The notes under the pieces are model-generated. The model searched no databases. It was not told the origin of the DNA and saw nothing but the letters and a program-made list of their open reading frames with translations. This document shows positions 24,719 through 35,865 of a stretch of DNA of 64,000 bases, piece by piece. The first letter of the stretch is position 1, and each line of letters begins with the position of its first letter. The translations under genes and the position numbers were made by a program. Where the stretch lies: contig NC_053149.1 of the NCBI RefSeq assembly GCF_016808335.1, forward strand, positions 56,907,922 to 56,971,921. Reading direction: 5' to 3'. Source of the DNA: Panicum virgatum. Taxonomy: Eukaryota > Streptophyta > Magnoliopsida > Poales > Poaceae.

Positions 24719-26521
24719 TTGGCATTGTCAGAATTTGATTTGAGATATGAATCGGCTAAAGCAGTTAAGGGTCAAGCCGTAGCCGATTTTATTGTGCAAC
24801 ATTGTGGACCAGAGCTAAATATAGTATATCTTGTTCCTTGGACTTTATTCTTTGATGGATCTTCGTGTGGGAACGGTTCTGGACTTGGTGTAGTACTGAT
24901 TTCCCCTCGGGGGGCAAATTTTGAGTTCTCATTTCCAATTGAAGCCTCTGCAACCACTAATCAAGCTGAGTATCGTGCTATTCTCAAGGGGATTCAATTA
25001 CTTCGAGAAATTAAAGCCGATGCTGTTGAAATTTTTGAAGATTCTATGCTGGTGATCAATCAGTTAGTTGGGGAGTATGAATGCAAAGATGATATTTTAC
25101 AGTTATATCATGAAGAATGTCTCCGGCTGCTGAAAGAATTCAAGAAGGTAACCATCGAGCATGTTCCCAAATTTCATAACAGTGATGCAAATCGGCTGGC
25201 TCAGCATGCTCCAGGATATCGGCCGATGGAAGGAATAATGGCCTCAGAGTTAACAGTCGATGATTGGAGGAAAGAGATTATTGATTACTTGAAAGATCCA
25301 TCCAAGAAAGTGAACAGAAAAATCAGATTCCAGGCAATCAAGTATGTATTGTTGGAGGAAGATTTATATTATTGGACAATTGATGGGGTTTTGCTCAAAT
25401 GCATTAATAAAGAAAAAGCAAAGGTGTTAATGGGTAAAATTCACGAAGGTGTCTGTGGATCTCATCAATCGGCCTATAAGATGAAATGGGTGATCAGGTT
25501 GAATGGATATTTTTGGCCGACGATGCTGGAAGATTACTTCACATATTACAGAGGTTGCCAAGAATGTCAGAAGTTTGGGAGCGTGCAAAGAGTTCCTGCG
25601 TCAGCCATGAATCCCATAATTAAGCCGTGGCCATTTAGAGGGTGGGGAATTGATTTGATCGGCCAAATATATCCTCCATCCATTAAAAATCATAAGTTTA
25701 TCTTGGTGGCCACTGATTATTTCACCAAGTGGGTTGAAGCAATTCCTTTGAAGAATGTTAGATCAAAAGAGATGATTGAATTCGTCAGAGAACATATTAT
25801 CTATCGGTTTGGTATTCCACAAACCATTACTACCGATAATGGTACTATGTTTATGTCAGATGAATTTGAGGAATTTGCCACTGGAATGGGGATTAAATTG
25901 CTGAATTCTTCTCCATATTATGCCCAAGCTAATGGTCAGGTAGAAGCATCTAATAAAGGAGTCATCAAATTGATCAAAAGAAAAATTGATGAGTATCCTA
26001 GAAAGTGGCATACTGTGCTTCATGAAGCTTTATGTGCATACAGAATGGCTTGTCATGGTGCTACAAAGGTGTCTACATATCATTTGGTATACGGACATGA
26101 AGCTGTTCTCCCATGGGAGTTGAAACTTGATTCACGGCGTGTTACGTTTCAGAATCAATTGACGGCCGATGAGTATTCTGCTCTGATGAAAGATGAATTT
26201 GAGGATTTGCCTGGTCATCGGCTGAAGGCTCTTATAAATGTTGAGGCAAATAAAGCCAGAGTTGGCCGATGGTATGATAAAAAAGTAAAAGCCAAGACCT
26301 TTGAGCAAGGGGAATTGGTTTGGAAGTTGATACTGCCGATAGGAATAAAGAGTTCAAAATTCGGCAAATGGTCGCCGACGTGGGAAGGATCATTCAGAGT
26401 AAACAGATGCGTTCCTGGCAATGCCTATATTTTAGAGACACTCGAAGGGGAAGAGTATTCTAGAGCTCTTAACGGGAAATATTTAAAGAAGTATTACCCT
26501 AGCGTTTGGGTAGATGGATAG
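24719..26521 (+). CDS. Gypsy second RNase H and integrase, long open frame
   Basis: This 600-residue frame is open throughout. The N-terminal third is a second, archaeal-type RNase H: LFFDGSSCGNGSGLGVVLIS, then NQAEYRAILKGIQLL, a feature of Tat-lineage elements. The integrase follows, with the HHCC zinc finger (GVCGSHQSAYKMKW .. CQECQKF) and the DDE core (GIDLIGQ, TTDNGTMF, NGQVEASNKG). It ends in a GPFRV-like region (EGSFRVNRCVPGNAY). The element's upstream pol is broken, so this is an open remnant rather than a working polyprotein. Confidence 0.9.
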   Translation: MALSEFDLRYESAKAVKGQAVADFIVQHCGPELNIVYLVPWTLFFDGSSCGNGSGLGVVLISPRGANFEFSFPIEASATTNQAEYRAILKGIQLLREIKADAVEIFEDSMLVINQLVGEYECKDDILQLYHEECLRLLKEFKKVTIEHVPKFHNSDANRLAQHAPGYRPMEGIMASELTVDDWRKEIIDYLKDPSKKVNRKIRFQAIKYVLLEEDLYYWTIDGVLLKCINKEKAKVLMGKIHEGVCGSHQSAYKMKWVIRLNGYFWPTMLEDYFTYYRGCQECQKFGSVQRVPASAMNPIIKPWPFRGWGIDLIGQIYPPSIKNHKFILVATDYFTKWVEAIPLKNVRSKEMIEFVREHIIYRFGIPQTITTDNGTMFMSDEFEEFATGMGIKLLNSSPYYAQANGQVEASNKGVIKLIKRKIDEYPRKWHTVLHEALCAYRMACHGATKVSTYHLVYGHEAVLPWELKLDSRRVTFQNQLTADEYSALMKDEFEDLPGHRLKALINVEANKARVGRWYDKKVKAKTFEQGELVWKLILPIGIKSSKFGKWSPTWEGSFRVNRCVPGNAYILETLEGEEYSRALNGKYLKKYYPSVWVDG

Positions 26522-26778
26522 CCGATTAATTGAGTTATCGGTTGAATTGTTATGGCCGACACGATATGTGTCGCCCTTAGTGCAAAAAATCTACACAATC
26601 CAGATTGTTTCAATTCGGGTCAGAGTTGGTTTTTTGACACGTCAATTGGGAAATTGCAATGGAAATTAGCAAGAAAAAGGAAATACTTCATTAATAATAC
26701 TATTTACAAAGGGGCCGATCTAAGGATCTGACCGATACAGCAAAAGATTGTTTTTAGGAAGATGCTACTCCTAGAAAT

Positions 26779-27561
26779 CTAATCATCGGCGAAGACGTTG
26801 CCGATGACCGCCTCTATGCTGACATCTTCGGAGATGGCGGCGGCTGCCATCTCCATGTCGTCGGCGAGCTCTTCGAAGGCCCCCCAGTCTTCGCTGCCCA
26901 ACGGGAAGTGGAACGGTTCGATCTGCAGGAGATCGTGACCGGTCTCGAACTGGGCTGTGGCGAGGGCTACGGCGGCGCCACAGCGAACCCCATGTCCAGC
27001 GACCTCCCGAATGTGGTTGGGGATGTCCTGCAGACGGGCGGCGACGGTGTCGCCGCGCGCGTTCACTGACTCGGTGGCGGTGGCTGCTGCGGCGTGGAGG
27101 GTCTGAACCTGCGACTCCAGGACTGAAGCAAGATGTCAGAAAAATAGAAGAGAGCAATGCTTCGGAAGGGGCGACTTACAAGCAACCCTGGACTCGGCGG
27201 CGGTGAGCTGGGCCTGGAGGATTGCTCGATCAGATTGCACCGCCTCCAGTTCGGCGGCAAGAAACAGAGACCAGATGGTCTCCTGGGAGTAATTCTGCCG
27301 AGCTTCATCCTTCTCGCGAAGAAGCTGGCGAATGAACTCCTTGGTGCTCTCAGGAACACCAGGGAAAGGGGGTCCCTCCGAGTTGGAGGAATCAGAAGAA
27401 GCATTGTCACTTTATAGAAAAGAGGCAGAAAAATTAGAAATCAAAGTTGAACAAAAGCATGGCAATCCGAAGACGGAGGAAAGAAGGGCTTACTCCACGC
27501 GGGGACGAATCGCCGGCGGGGCATTAGAAGGACCCTCATCGGGGCGCTTGGAGCCCGCCAT
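26779..27561 (-). CDS. Antisense three-exon gene of the gypsy element (213 aa, intact)
   Basis: On the minus strand three exons join in phase with GT-AG introns: 27561-27494, 27409-27180 and 27122-26779. They give 213 residues with no stop. The start MAGSKRPDEGPSNAPPAI is followed by an acidic stretch, then a helical Glu/Gln/Arg-rich part likely to form a coiled coil (STKEFIRQLLREKDEARQ, LQAQLTAAESRV). An Ala-rich C-terminal domain ends in VFADD. A TATA-like CATAAATATC lies about 95 bp upstream. Tat-lineage elements such as Grande are known to carry an antisense gene between pol and the 3' LTR with its own promoter. This one appears to lack the large N-terminal domain of the copy at 46441. 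Product function unknown. Confidence 0.7.
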
Positions 27562-27864
27562 TGCTACAGGAAGACCTAGGTTTTTTGCTGGAAAAAGAAA
27601 AAAGAAGGCTCTGTAGCTAATGGAGACTTGTTGCCGATACAAGGATGGAAGGTGATATTTATGGCCCAGTCTGGGTAAGTGAAAAGACGAAAGGTGAATC
27701 GGCACGTTGGGTTTGTGCGGACGGAAGGTGAAAGGCCAGGGGCAAAGAAGAGTTTTACCCAGTTGTACGGGGCAAGCCGTATGCACGGAGTACGAGAAAT
27801 GGCTTTGAACGCTGGTTGGAGTAATTTCGGAACAAAATAAATTATTCCGAAACTGGGGGGCATG

Positions 27865-28998
27865 TGTTGACACCGTTATTTGACATGTGTCAAGGAAGGT
27901 GATTTTTATGAAGAGAAAGTGGCCGATTTGGAAGAAACCAAAAATTGCACAGTGTTGGAATCAGCCGATGGAGTCCGTCCGATGGGCCAGAAGAATATAC
28001 TTTGAAGATGCTGATCCGCTAGCTCTAGTATCTGGCCGATGGAGAGTTGCCGATGAAGTCAAAGGAGGAAGAGAGGATCCGGACTCTACGAGAATCTTGA
28101 TGATTCGATTGTAGTATTTAAAGTAGTTTATCTTTAGATAGTCTTTTCTTTTAATTCAAGTAATGTTTTCCATAATCGGCTAGGACTTGATAGCTCTAGG
28201 CTATATATATCAGTTGTAAGGGACCAGAAAAATTTTATACACATCCATTACAACAAACTTTACAATTCCTTTGCACTTTTTCGGCGATTTCGCCTTTTCT
28301 CTTCTTTTTTCGACGAGTTCTTTCAAGTTGATCAAGAACGTCTCACATTCGAGCGACTTGATTTGCTGGTGAGTTTTCGTTTTATCGAGTATATTTGATA
28401 TTTAGCTACCGAGCGCATCGCTGTGGATTCGTTCAAATCTATTCAAAAGTTAACGAGTTCAACTAGGCTTTGACTTCCGGGTGCATCGCTGTCGCCTCGT
28501 CTAGATTTATTCACCAATTATCGATATCGGCTAGATTTGTAGGTTTTCCTATGCTTTCTGGCCATTATCACATCTAAAAACATACTAGATCGGCTTTAGG
28601 TTTTGGAGTGACACTTTTGTTATCTCAAGAGCCGTTTTAGATCTATTTTTAGTTTTGCATCATCTAAGTTACACATTCGTAGCTTAGATCTTGTCATACA
28701 CACACGATCGTCTGTCCAAAAGCCAGTTTTGTCGTCTAGTGTATCGGTTGATCTTGCCGATGCGCTCTTTTACAACGCGCTTGCATTTAATATCTTTTTG
28801 TCGTCTATAGTATCGACAAAGCTTGCCGATACGCCCATCTGAGAGATATTCGGAATCCCAGCCGATACGCTCTCGAATTTGACTTTGTTTTCTCCCTTGT
28901 CAATTTCAGGTCAAATTGACTGGCACGCTTGGTTGACTTTCCGTGACTCGGCGAACACTTGCCCTCGGATTCCAGTATGTTGATTTTTTGCGTCAACA
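27865..28998 (+). repeat. 3' LTR of the nested gypsy element
   Basis: This 1134-bp LTR follows a GAAACTGGGGGG-type polypurine tract and ends GTCAACA directly before resumed copia RT sequence. Compared with the 5' LTR it carries a short extra piece near 28280 (TTTTTCGGCGA-like). Confidence 0.88.
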
Positions 28999-30152
28999 CT
29001 ATTGCTCTCAGCCAGCGGGATTTGGGGACTCCAGTCGTCCGGACATGGTCTGCCGGCTCAACAAGTCTCTCTGGTCTGAAGCAGTCTCCTCGGGCTTGGT
29101 ATTCTCGGTTCGCCACGTTCTTGCTGACATTGGAGTTCACCGAGGCCAAGTCTGACACGTCTCTCTTCATCTACCGCTGTGGGGGTGAGACTGCCTATCT
29201 GCTGCTCTATGTCGATGACATTATGCTCACATTCTCCAGTCAGCAGTTGCTTCAGCGCGTCATCTCCTCTCCACAGCAGGAGTTCGCTTTGAAGGATCTT
29301 GGTCAGCTCCACCACTTCTTGGGCGTCACTGTTGAGCCTCGCCCGTCTGGCCTTCTCCTTCACCAGCTGCAGTATGCACTCGATATTCTGGAGCGGGCTG
29401 GGATGATTGATTGCAAGCCCTGCTTCACTCCTGTCGACACTCAGGCGAAGCTGTCGGCTGTTCTGGGTGATCCTGTGGCTGTTCCGACTGCCTACCGGAG
29501 TCTGGCCGGTGCCTTGCAGTACCTCACCTTCACCAGGCCGGATCTCACCTACGCTGTCCAGCAGGTCTGTCTCCATATGCATGATCCCCGGGAGTCACAC
29601 CTTGCTGCAATGAAGCGTCTCCTCCGCTACGTTCGTGGCACTGTGGACCTCGGTTTGGTTCTTCACCGCTCGTCCTCTGCTGAGCTAGTTGTCTACACCG
29701 ACGCTGACTGGGCTGGCTGTCCGGACACTCACCGCTCCACTTCCGGCTACGCCATCTTCCGGGGCGGCAACCTGGTCTCCTGGTCGTCCAAGCGGCAACT
29801 TGTTGTCTCCCGCTCCAGTGTCGAGGCGGAGTACCGGGCTGTCGCTAACGGCGTGGCGGAGGCGTCCTGGCTACGACAGCTCTTGGCGGAGCTCCACAGC
29901 CCGCTCGCCAAGAGCACGCTCGTCTACTGTGACAACGTCAGCGCCGTGTATCTCTCCACCAACCCCGTTCAGCATCAGCGGACGAAGCATGTGGAGATCG
30001 ACTTGCACTTCGTGCGCGACAGGGTCGCCATCGGCGATGTTCGGGTACTCCATGTCCCGACCACCTCCCAGTTTGCCGACATCTTCACCAAGGGACTACC
30101 ATTCTCGACCTTCTTAGAGTTTCGCTCCAGCCTCAACATAGCAGGTGGCTAG
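28999..30152 (+). pseudogene. Copia RT end and RNase H, 3' part
   Basis: The copia frame resumes at the codons following the insertion point (YCSQPAGF). A two-base loss near 29070 shifts the frame of the SLYGLKQSPRAW motif. Afterwards one frame runs open to the stop at 30150, with RT catalytic LLLYVDDIMLT, then RNase H (VVYTDADWAGCPDTHRSTSG, SRSSVEAEYRAVANG, YCDNVSAVYLSTNPV). It ends at the element's 3' untranslated region. Confidence 0.9.
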
Positions 30153-30180
30153 TTGTGGCTGTGGGGGGTATTTGCCCTGC

Positions 30181-30300
30181 GTATTGGCTTTCTTATTGTC
30201 CAGTCTTGAACACCACTGTGCCGGTAGTTCAGACTGCGAGGTGTTGGCTTTCTTGTTGTCCAGTCTTGAACACCGCTGCACCGGTAGTTCAGACTGCGGG
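30181..30300 (+). repeat. 60-bp tandem duplication before the copia 3' LTR
   Basis: Two adjacent 60-bp units (30181-30240 and 30241-30300), each containing TTGTCCAGTCTTGAACACC and CCGGTAGTTCAGACTGCG, differ at a few positions. They lie in the non-coding stretch between the pol stop and the polypurine G run. Confidence 0.85.
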
Positions 30301-30307
30301 GGGGGGG

Positions 30308-30422
30308 TGTTGGTATATATGTGAGCCCATGTATAGAGACTCATCTAGAGGCCCATGTATAGGAACAATATATTCCACCCTTCTAGGGTTTGGAGGAATG
30401 CAAGCCATTATTCTCTCCTATA
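30308..30422 (+). repeat. 3' LTR of the copia element
   Basis: It is the direct counterpart of 6229-6343, same length, with about eight substitutions by hand count. It is preceded by a run of G residues acting as polypurine tract. Confidence 0.88.
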
Positions 30423-30653
30423 GCTACAAATGGTTGGAACTAATAATATGCAAAATAATACTTCTTCAAAAAAAATATGCAAAATAATGAAAAGAACCAA
30501 AAGAGTAGAGGGCTTGTTGTGCAGTCATACAAAATTGCAAGGTAAAGCACAATTGTGTTTGCTGGTTAGAAAGAGCGGCCCGAAGAATTTTAGTAGACAA
30601 TTCTTCGTTCTTTGGTGGATGCTATTGTTAAACATGTGCTTGAACTCTTTCTA

Positions 30654-30903
30654 CTCCCTCCATTCTAAATTATAAGTCATTTCAAGAATTTTGAAGAATC
30701 AAAGTTTTTTTAAGTTTGACCAAATTTATATAAAAAAATAATAACATTTATGATACCAATTAATTCTTTGTTAGCTATATTTTTATAGTATACCTATTTG
30801 ATATCATAAATCTTTGTGTTTCATTTTATAATTTTGGTCAAACTTTGAAATAATTTGACTCTCCAAAATTTTTAGAATGACTTATAATTTAAAACGGATG
30901 GAG
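30654..30903. mobile_element. Stowaway-like MITE (Tc1/mariner)
   Basis: Ends CTCCCTCCATTCTAAATTAT on the left and its near inverse on the right (ATAATTTAAAACGGATGGAG), flanked by TA on both sides (30652-30653, 30904-30905). This is the classic grass Stowaway form, 250 bp, AT-rich, non-coding. It lies about 1 kb upstream of the HSF start codon. Confidence 0.88.
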
Positions 30904-31050
30904 TACTTCTCTTCAAAAAGGTGCCCTTTTCCGGTCCCTAATCCGCAGCAGAAAAACACTCTGCACACGGTCGCCGTTCCTTTTTCGCGGATGACCCGGT
31001 CATAGCACCACGTACTATTCAAGATTACAGAATCTAACTCCACTACTCCG

Positions 31051-31365
31051 GCTGTGTTGAGATCTTTTGGTAAATTTTTTTGAATTTTTTTTTATTTTGG
31101 AGTAATAAATAAAATCTATTTATAATTTTTTTGCACGGACGATAATAGTAAATCCAATGAGTCTAATTAATTCATAATTAGCGAATGGTTATTATAGCAT
31201 TATTATTGCAAATCAAGATTAAGTGAGTTCATTAAATTTGTCTCACGATTTACAACTCATTCTTGTAAAAATTTGAAATTATATTTTATTTAGTACTTTA
31301 TGCATGTGCTCAAATATTCCATGCGGTGTTTTTTTGGCAAAATCTTTTTCAATCTAAACACATAT
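31051..31365. mobile_element. Tourist-like MITE remnant upstream of the HSF gene
   Basis: The left part (GTGTTGAGATCTTTTGG) and the reversed right part (GTGTTTAGATTGAAAAAGAT) form loose inverted ends. The core has the AGTCTAATTAATTCATAATTAG and TTTGTCTCACGATTTA-like motifs common to other MITEs in this window. Exact ends and target duplication could not be fixed. Confidence 0.45.
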
Positions 31366-31945
31366 CGCACGCGCTACGCAAGGACAGCGAACGGCACAGG
31401 CTGTGCCGAGTTGCCGTTGCAGTCAGTTTAGGGCGACGCGGACCGCGGCGCCTATGGCCGTACCGCGGGCTAGAGATGGAAAAGGAAGTCAACCCCGACG
31501 GTGAAGACGAGGAGGGATTCATCGATCAAACCACTCGCCATCCCCGCGCTGCCGAACCGAGCCCGCGCCGCACGGCTCGCATCGCCGCCACAGCCTCAGC
31601 ACGACCATTTCATTTTCAGCTCGCCATCCATCCGCTTGGTCCGGTCGCGTCATTGCTTACCAAACCACCCAACCCGACCCAACCAGAAGCCCGCCCTGCC
31701 CCGCCCCGCCCCGCCCCAGCCCCGCGCTCGAGGCCCACGCCGCGCAATCTAACCTTCTGGAAATTTCCGCCAATCCGATTCGGAGAGCGAGAGCCCCCGG
31801 CCACCAACCAACCAAACCCCAAGCAAGCAGCCGCGAGCCCAAATCCGCCGGATCACACCGGGCATGCGCCGAGCCCCCGCCGCCGCCGCCGCAGCAGCAG
31901 CAGCCTGAGTAGGAGGACGAGGGGGGAGGCTGGTCTCGGGTGGGG

Positions 31946-33867
31946 ATGGAGGCGGGCGGCGGGGGCGCGTCCTCGTTGCCGCCGTTCCTGAGCAAGACGT
32001 ACGAGATGGTGGACAACCCGGCCACGGACGCCGTGGTGGCGTGGACGCCGCCGGGGACCAGTTTCGTCGTCGCCAACCAGGCCGAGTTCTGCAGGGATCT
32101 GCTCCCCAAGTACTTCAAGCACAACAACTTCTCCAGCTTCGTGCGGCAGCTCAACACCTACGTAAGCCGCCGCCCCGCGGCCCTTCCTTCGTCTCCTTTC
32201 CTTCCGCCCCAGCCTCCGTGCCTGCCCAATTCGGGTCTGGTCGATCGTGATGCGTCGTGGCGTGCTGCTGTTAGCTACGATTGTTTGCGCCTGTGCGAGA
32301 ATCCTACAATTTGGGGCCGAATCTTATGAGCTGTTGTGGAGCAAGTGCTTTGGGTATCGTCGTAGGCCAAATGGATTAGTTTCTTGTTATAGCATAAGCG
32401 TATTGGTGTTTTGCCTTAGGTTTAATTCCATGCGCCATACTTGTAGTTGTAGACAACCAATTAGCTTGGTGAGATGCTCTTTTCCTTCTAGACCTGACAG
32501 AATTCGAGGGTCGTGTCTCTTGACAAATGATCCACTGGCAACGGTAGATGCTGTTGAAGTGACATGTTTTTCCACACCCACATCAAATCAACTAGACACC
32601 AAACTGAATTATGATTCAGCTGCTGTACTTCCCTTTCTTTTGCTGACAGCACGTGATTTCTATTGACTTACGAACGTTGACAGATCATTTTTTGTGATAC
32701 TATGGTAATAGGTTTCTGCGTGTTCTTATTATGCAGGGCTTCAGAAAAATTGATCCTGAGCAATGGGAGTTTGCAAATGAGGATTTCATTAGGGGACAAC
32801 GGCACCGACTGAAAAATATACATAGGCGCAAACCCATATTCAGTCACTCATCACACAATCAGGTTTCTGCACCGTTAGCAGATCATGAAAGGCGGGAATA
32901 TGAAGAGGAAATTGAGAAGCTCAAGTGCGAGAATGCAGATCTCATCTCAGAGCTTGAAAAGAATGCGGAAAAGAAACTTGATATGGAGAGACGAATGCAG
33001 GAGCTGGAGAATAAGTTGATATCTTTGGAGGATCGGCAAAAGAATCTGATAGCTTATGTCAGAGATATTGTACGGGCACCAGGATTTCGCTCTAGCTTTG
33101 TGCAGCAAACTGATCATCACGGAAAGAAAAGGAGACTACTAATACCTGCTTCTCTCCACCAAGATGCAAATACCGAGGGGAATCAGATTGTGCATGGGGG
33201 CTTAACGAACCCACCAGTTTACAGAGAATCATTTGACAAAATGGAGTCTTCCTTGAACTCATTGGAGAATTTCTTTCGAGAAGCAAGTGAAGCATTTGAT
33301 ATTTCATATGATGATGGTGTCCCGGGACCTTCATCTGCCATTGTTATCACAGAGCTCCATTCATCTGGAGAAAGTGATCCTGTTGTACCATCACCTCCAT
33401 CAAGGATGCATACCTCTTCAGCTGGTGCAGGAGATTCACTCTCAAGGATGCATACCTCTTCAGCTGGTGCAGGAGATTCGCTCTCTTCTCATGACATATC
33501 AGGGTCAACTAGCTGCGCAGAAAGTCCTCCCCTCCCTCAAATGCAGTCCTGTACAGATTCACGAGCTAAGGTGTCTGAGATCGATGTTAATCTTGAGCCT
33601 GCTATTACAGAAACTGGTCCATCAAGGGATCAACCTGCCGAGGACCATCCAAGTTTAGCACCTGCAAATGATGGCTTTTGGGAGCAATTTCTTACTGAGC
33701 AGCCTGGTTCCAATGCACATCAGGGGGTCCAATCAGAAAGGCGAGATGGAGACAGTAAAGATGATCGGACGAGAACAGGAGATCAGGAAAACTTATGGCG
33801 GGGAAAGAAGAATGTGGAACAGATGACAGAAAAGCTGGGGCATCTCACCTCGGCGGAGAAAACCTAA
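31946..33867 (+). CDS. HSFA4: Heat stress transcription factor, class A4
   Basis: Two exons (31946-32161 and 32737-33867) give 448 residues. The intron sits after QLNTY inside the DNA-binding domain, as in plant HSFs. Domains: winged-helix DNA-binding domain at about residues 11-104 ([11 protein letters not shown] .. [17 protein letters not shown]); HR-A/B coiled-coil oligomerisation region at about 120-185; nuclear localisation signal KKRR at 202-205. Activator motifs follow at LENFFREAS (about 248) and [10 protein letters not shown] (384-393), with a C-terminal export-like [12 protein letters not shown] class A activator binds heat shock elements; A4 members also act in oxidative stress and metal tolerance. 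A 14-residue segment is perfectly duplicated (294-307 and 308-321). Position suggests the rice HSFA4b orthologue (from memory). Confidence 0.95.
33402..33485 (+). repeat. 42-bp in-frame tandem duplication in the HSFA4 coding region
   Basis: Two 42-bp units (14 codons each) encode the peptide [14 protein letters not shown] twice in a row. They differ at one base near the end (CACTCTC versus CGCTCTC). The duplication is in a Ser-rich linker before the main activation motif. Confidence 0.85.
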
Positions 33868-35865
33868 CTGTTCGTATTTCTTGTAGCTGAAAAACAATTA
33901 GCACAGAAACACATAGGACCGTGGGATCTCTGACTTTTACTTCGTAGTGTACCACATATTCGCCTACTGCAGTGCGATGTGTCGACTGACATCGACTTTG
34001 TAGGGAACATGCCTTTTTCCCTTGTACTTTGCCCATGTTTAGAATGATTCAGAGATTAGTTGCTATACTTTTGTGAGGTATGTTGTGTGCATACCTGGTC
34101 ACTTGACACATCCTGATATTGTTGTCCTCAACTTCTACGATTTGTCAGGTTGGGGTCATGGTTATATGGATGGATATCATATTCACTTCGATGTTGAATG
34201 CTATATATAGACTAAAGAACCAATTCACTTTTGGAACACTATCCTCACGCCTTTTCTGTTGTTCTCTTACCTTTTTCTTCTTGCTTAGTGTTTGCCTGGT
34301 GAACTATATTCTTTTTATATAATTCTGGTGAACTATATTTGGTGTTGCATTCGGTGCTTCAGGCTTGATGAAGTGTCTGGTAGTTTCAGTTTTTTCTGCA
34401 GGGACAGGTACAGCCGTACCGTACATAATGTAACTGCTACTTTGAGCCGTACAATAATGTTAAATAATTGCCGCTAGCATTCAGCTTTATGGAATGATAA
34501 GGACCTTGATTATTCGTCGTTCCGGCCCGGCGGCTTGTACAGCTCGATCTGCCCGGTTCGTGATCATGTGGATCCGGTTCCTTTCACTATTTGCTCGCGA
34601 TTCCGTCATGCTTGTGCCGTTGTCTGACGGGGACAGCGTGGTATGATGAATCGGGCAGGCTGCTCGTTGGCATCTTCTCCCTTGGCAAGATCAATTTGCT
34701 GACGCGCTGCGCTACCGGCCACTGTACTCTGCTTTATTTGCCAATTGCCACGCATGCTGTTGCGCCGGCTACAGTTTGCTGGTGTGTGTGGGTTCAATCC
34801 ACATGGCGTACGGCTGCATCACGGTTGGAGAGTCTTGGGAGAGATGTTTCCAAGCTCTTGTTCTGCAATACATGAAACCGAAGAGGATGCTTACAGCGCC
34901 TACGTGCCACTGTGCATTGGTACGTTAGCGTGTTGAAATGCGCCACTGTGATCAGTTCGTGCGTCGTGCCAATCGTGTCCAGGTGAACAATCGATGCTCG
35001 GCAGTGTCTGCTAAATAGGCAAATACGACGCCGTAGGTCTGCATATTTTTTACGGTATTGACAAATCACTTCGTAAGACTTGCTGCAGGATCAACAAGTT
35101 GGAGTGATTTTAAGTCATTTTCCTACCCGAAGAAATGGAAGACTATGAACAAGAACACGCCGCCTTCAGTCCAATGAAACCAAAATTTGCCAATTCGGCA
35201 AGAACCCTTTGGCAGTACTCCAATTAAAACCTGCCACCACAACGCCTAATACAATCTCGAGGCATCCAGCGCCCGTTGCAAGAGGCATACAAAATCGACA
35301 GGCATTGCATACGCCATAATCCAGCGACAGTGTTGAGAACGCAAACATCTTCCAGGCAAAATGATAAGGAGGAAAACGTAGGAGCAAAACCATCAGAGAA
35401 AAGGAGCCAAGATCCAGCTTTGAAGCAACGAAATAATTCAGACCTCACCCTTGAGATTGCTACAACTTATAATTCAAAAGGTGCCACCACTTTGTAACTT
35501 GTTAATAAGAGATCAAATCACGGATTGCACGAACTCCTTTCACATGTGCCACTTCTATTCCCATCCCATTACATCAGCCCCACGATTCACTTGCCTTCCC
35601 TGAAGCTTTCATTTTACTTCAACCAAAGGAACGAAAAAGTGAAAAAGAAACGTGCAAAGTCGGCAAGTCAGCTATGGACATATGGGCCTACGTCTTGCAG
35701 CAAAAGGTCATATTGTCTTGCCCGACAAAAGAAACTTAGTGCAGCAGATTGAGAAGCCTTCCTCTCGAGCATTCGTAGGCCCAGGTGTTAGTCATTGAAC
35801 TTCATATCCATCAGAAAAATGTGCAGAAGAGACTATTGAATCAATCATCATATTCTGGAAGTGCG
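33868..35865. other. Convergent 3' flanks of HSFA4 and TPS
   Basis: Two kilobases between stop codons that face each other. It must contain both 3' UTRs and poly(A) regions. No further gene, MITE end or RNA gene was recognised. Confidence 0.5.

Larger units (their letters stand above)
9964..28998 (+). mobile_element. Ty3/gypsy Tat-type LTR retrotransposon nested in the copia RT
   Basis: LTRs of about 1.1 kb (9964-11086 and 27865-28998) begin TGTTGAC and end GTCAACA. Flanks CTACC and CTATT look like a decayed 5-bp target duplication. Domain order is gag, RT, RNase H, second RNase H, integrase, then an antisense gene before the 3' LTR. Dual RNase H plus an antisense ORF in the 3' region marks the Tat lineage. 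Removing the two inserts (11589-15303 and 18310-24162) leaves about 9.4 kb. No protease was found between gag and RT, so this copy is internally deleted. The LTRs differ by roughly 7 percent over the first 275 bases (hand count). Confidence 0.9.
6229..30422 (+). mobile_element. Ty1/copia LTR retrotransposon, interrupted by a nested gypsy element
   Basis: Direct 115-bp LTRs bound the element (6229-6343 and 30308-30422). They begin TGTTGG and end ..TACA and ..TATA. After the 5' LTR comes a copia-type primer binding site (TGGTATCATTAGCC), and a G-run polypurine tract precedes the 3' LTR. Without the nested 19 kb insert the element is about 5.2 kb. Coding order is protease, integrase, RT, RNase H (copia order). 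Flanks are GTTGC and GCTAC, so no exact 5-bp duplication remains. By hand count the LTRs differ at about 8 of 115 positions, so it is an old copy. Confidence 0.9.
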
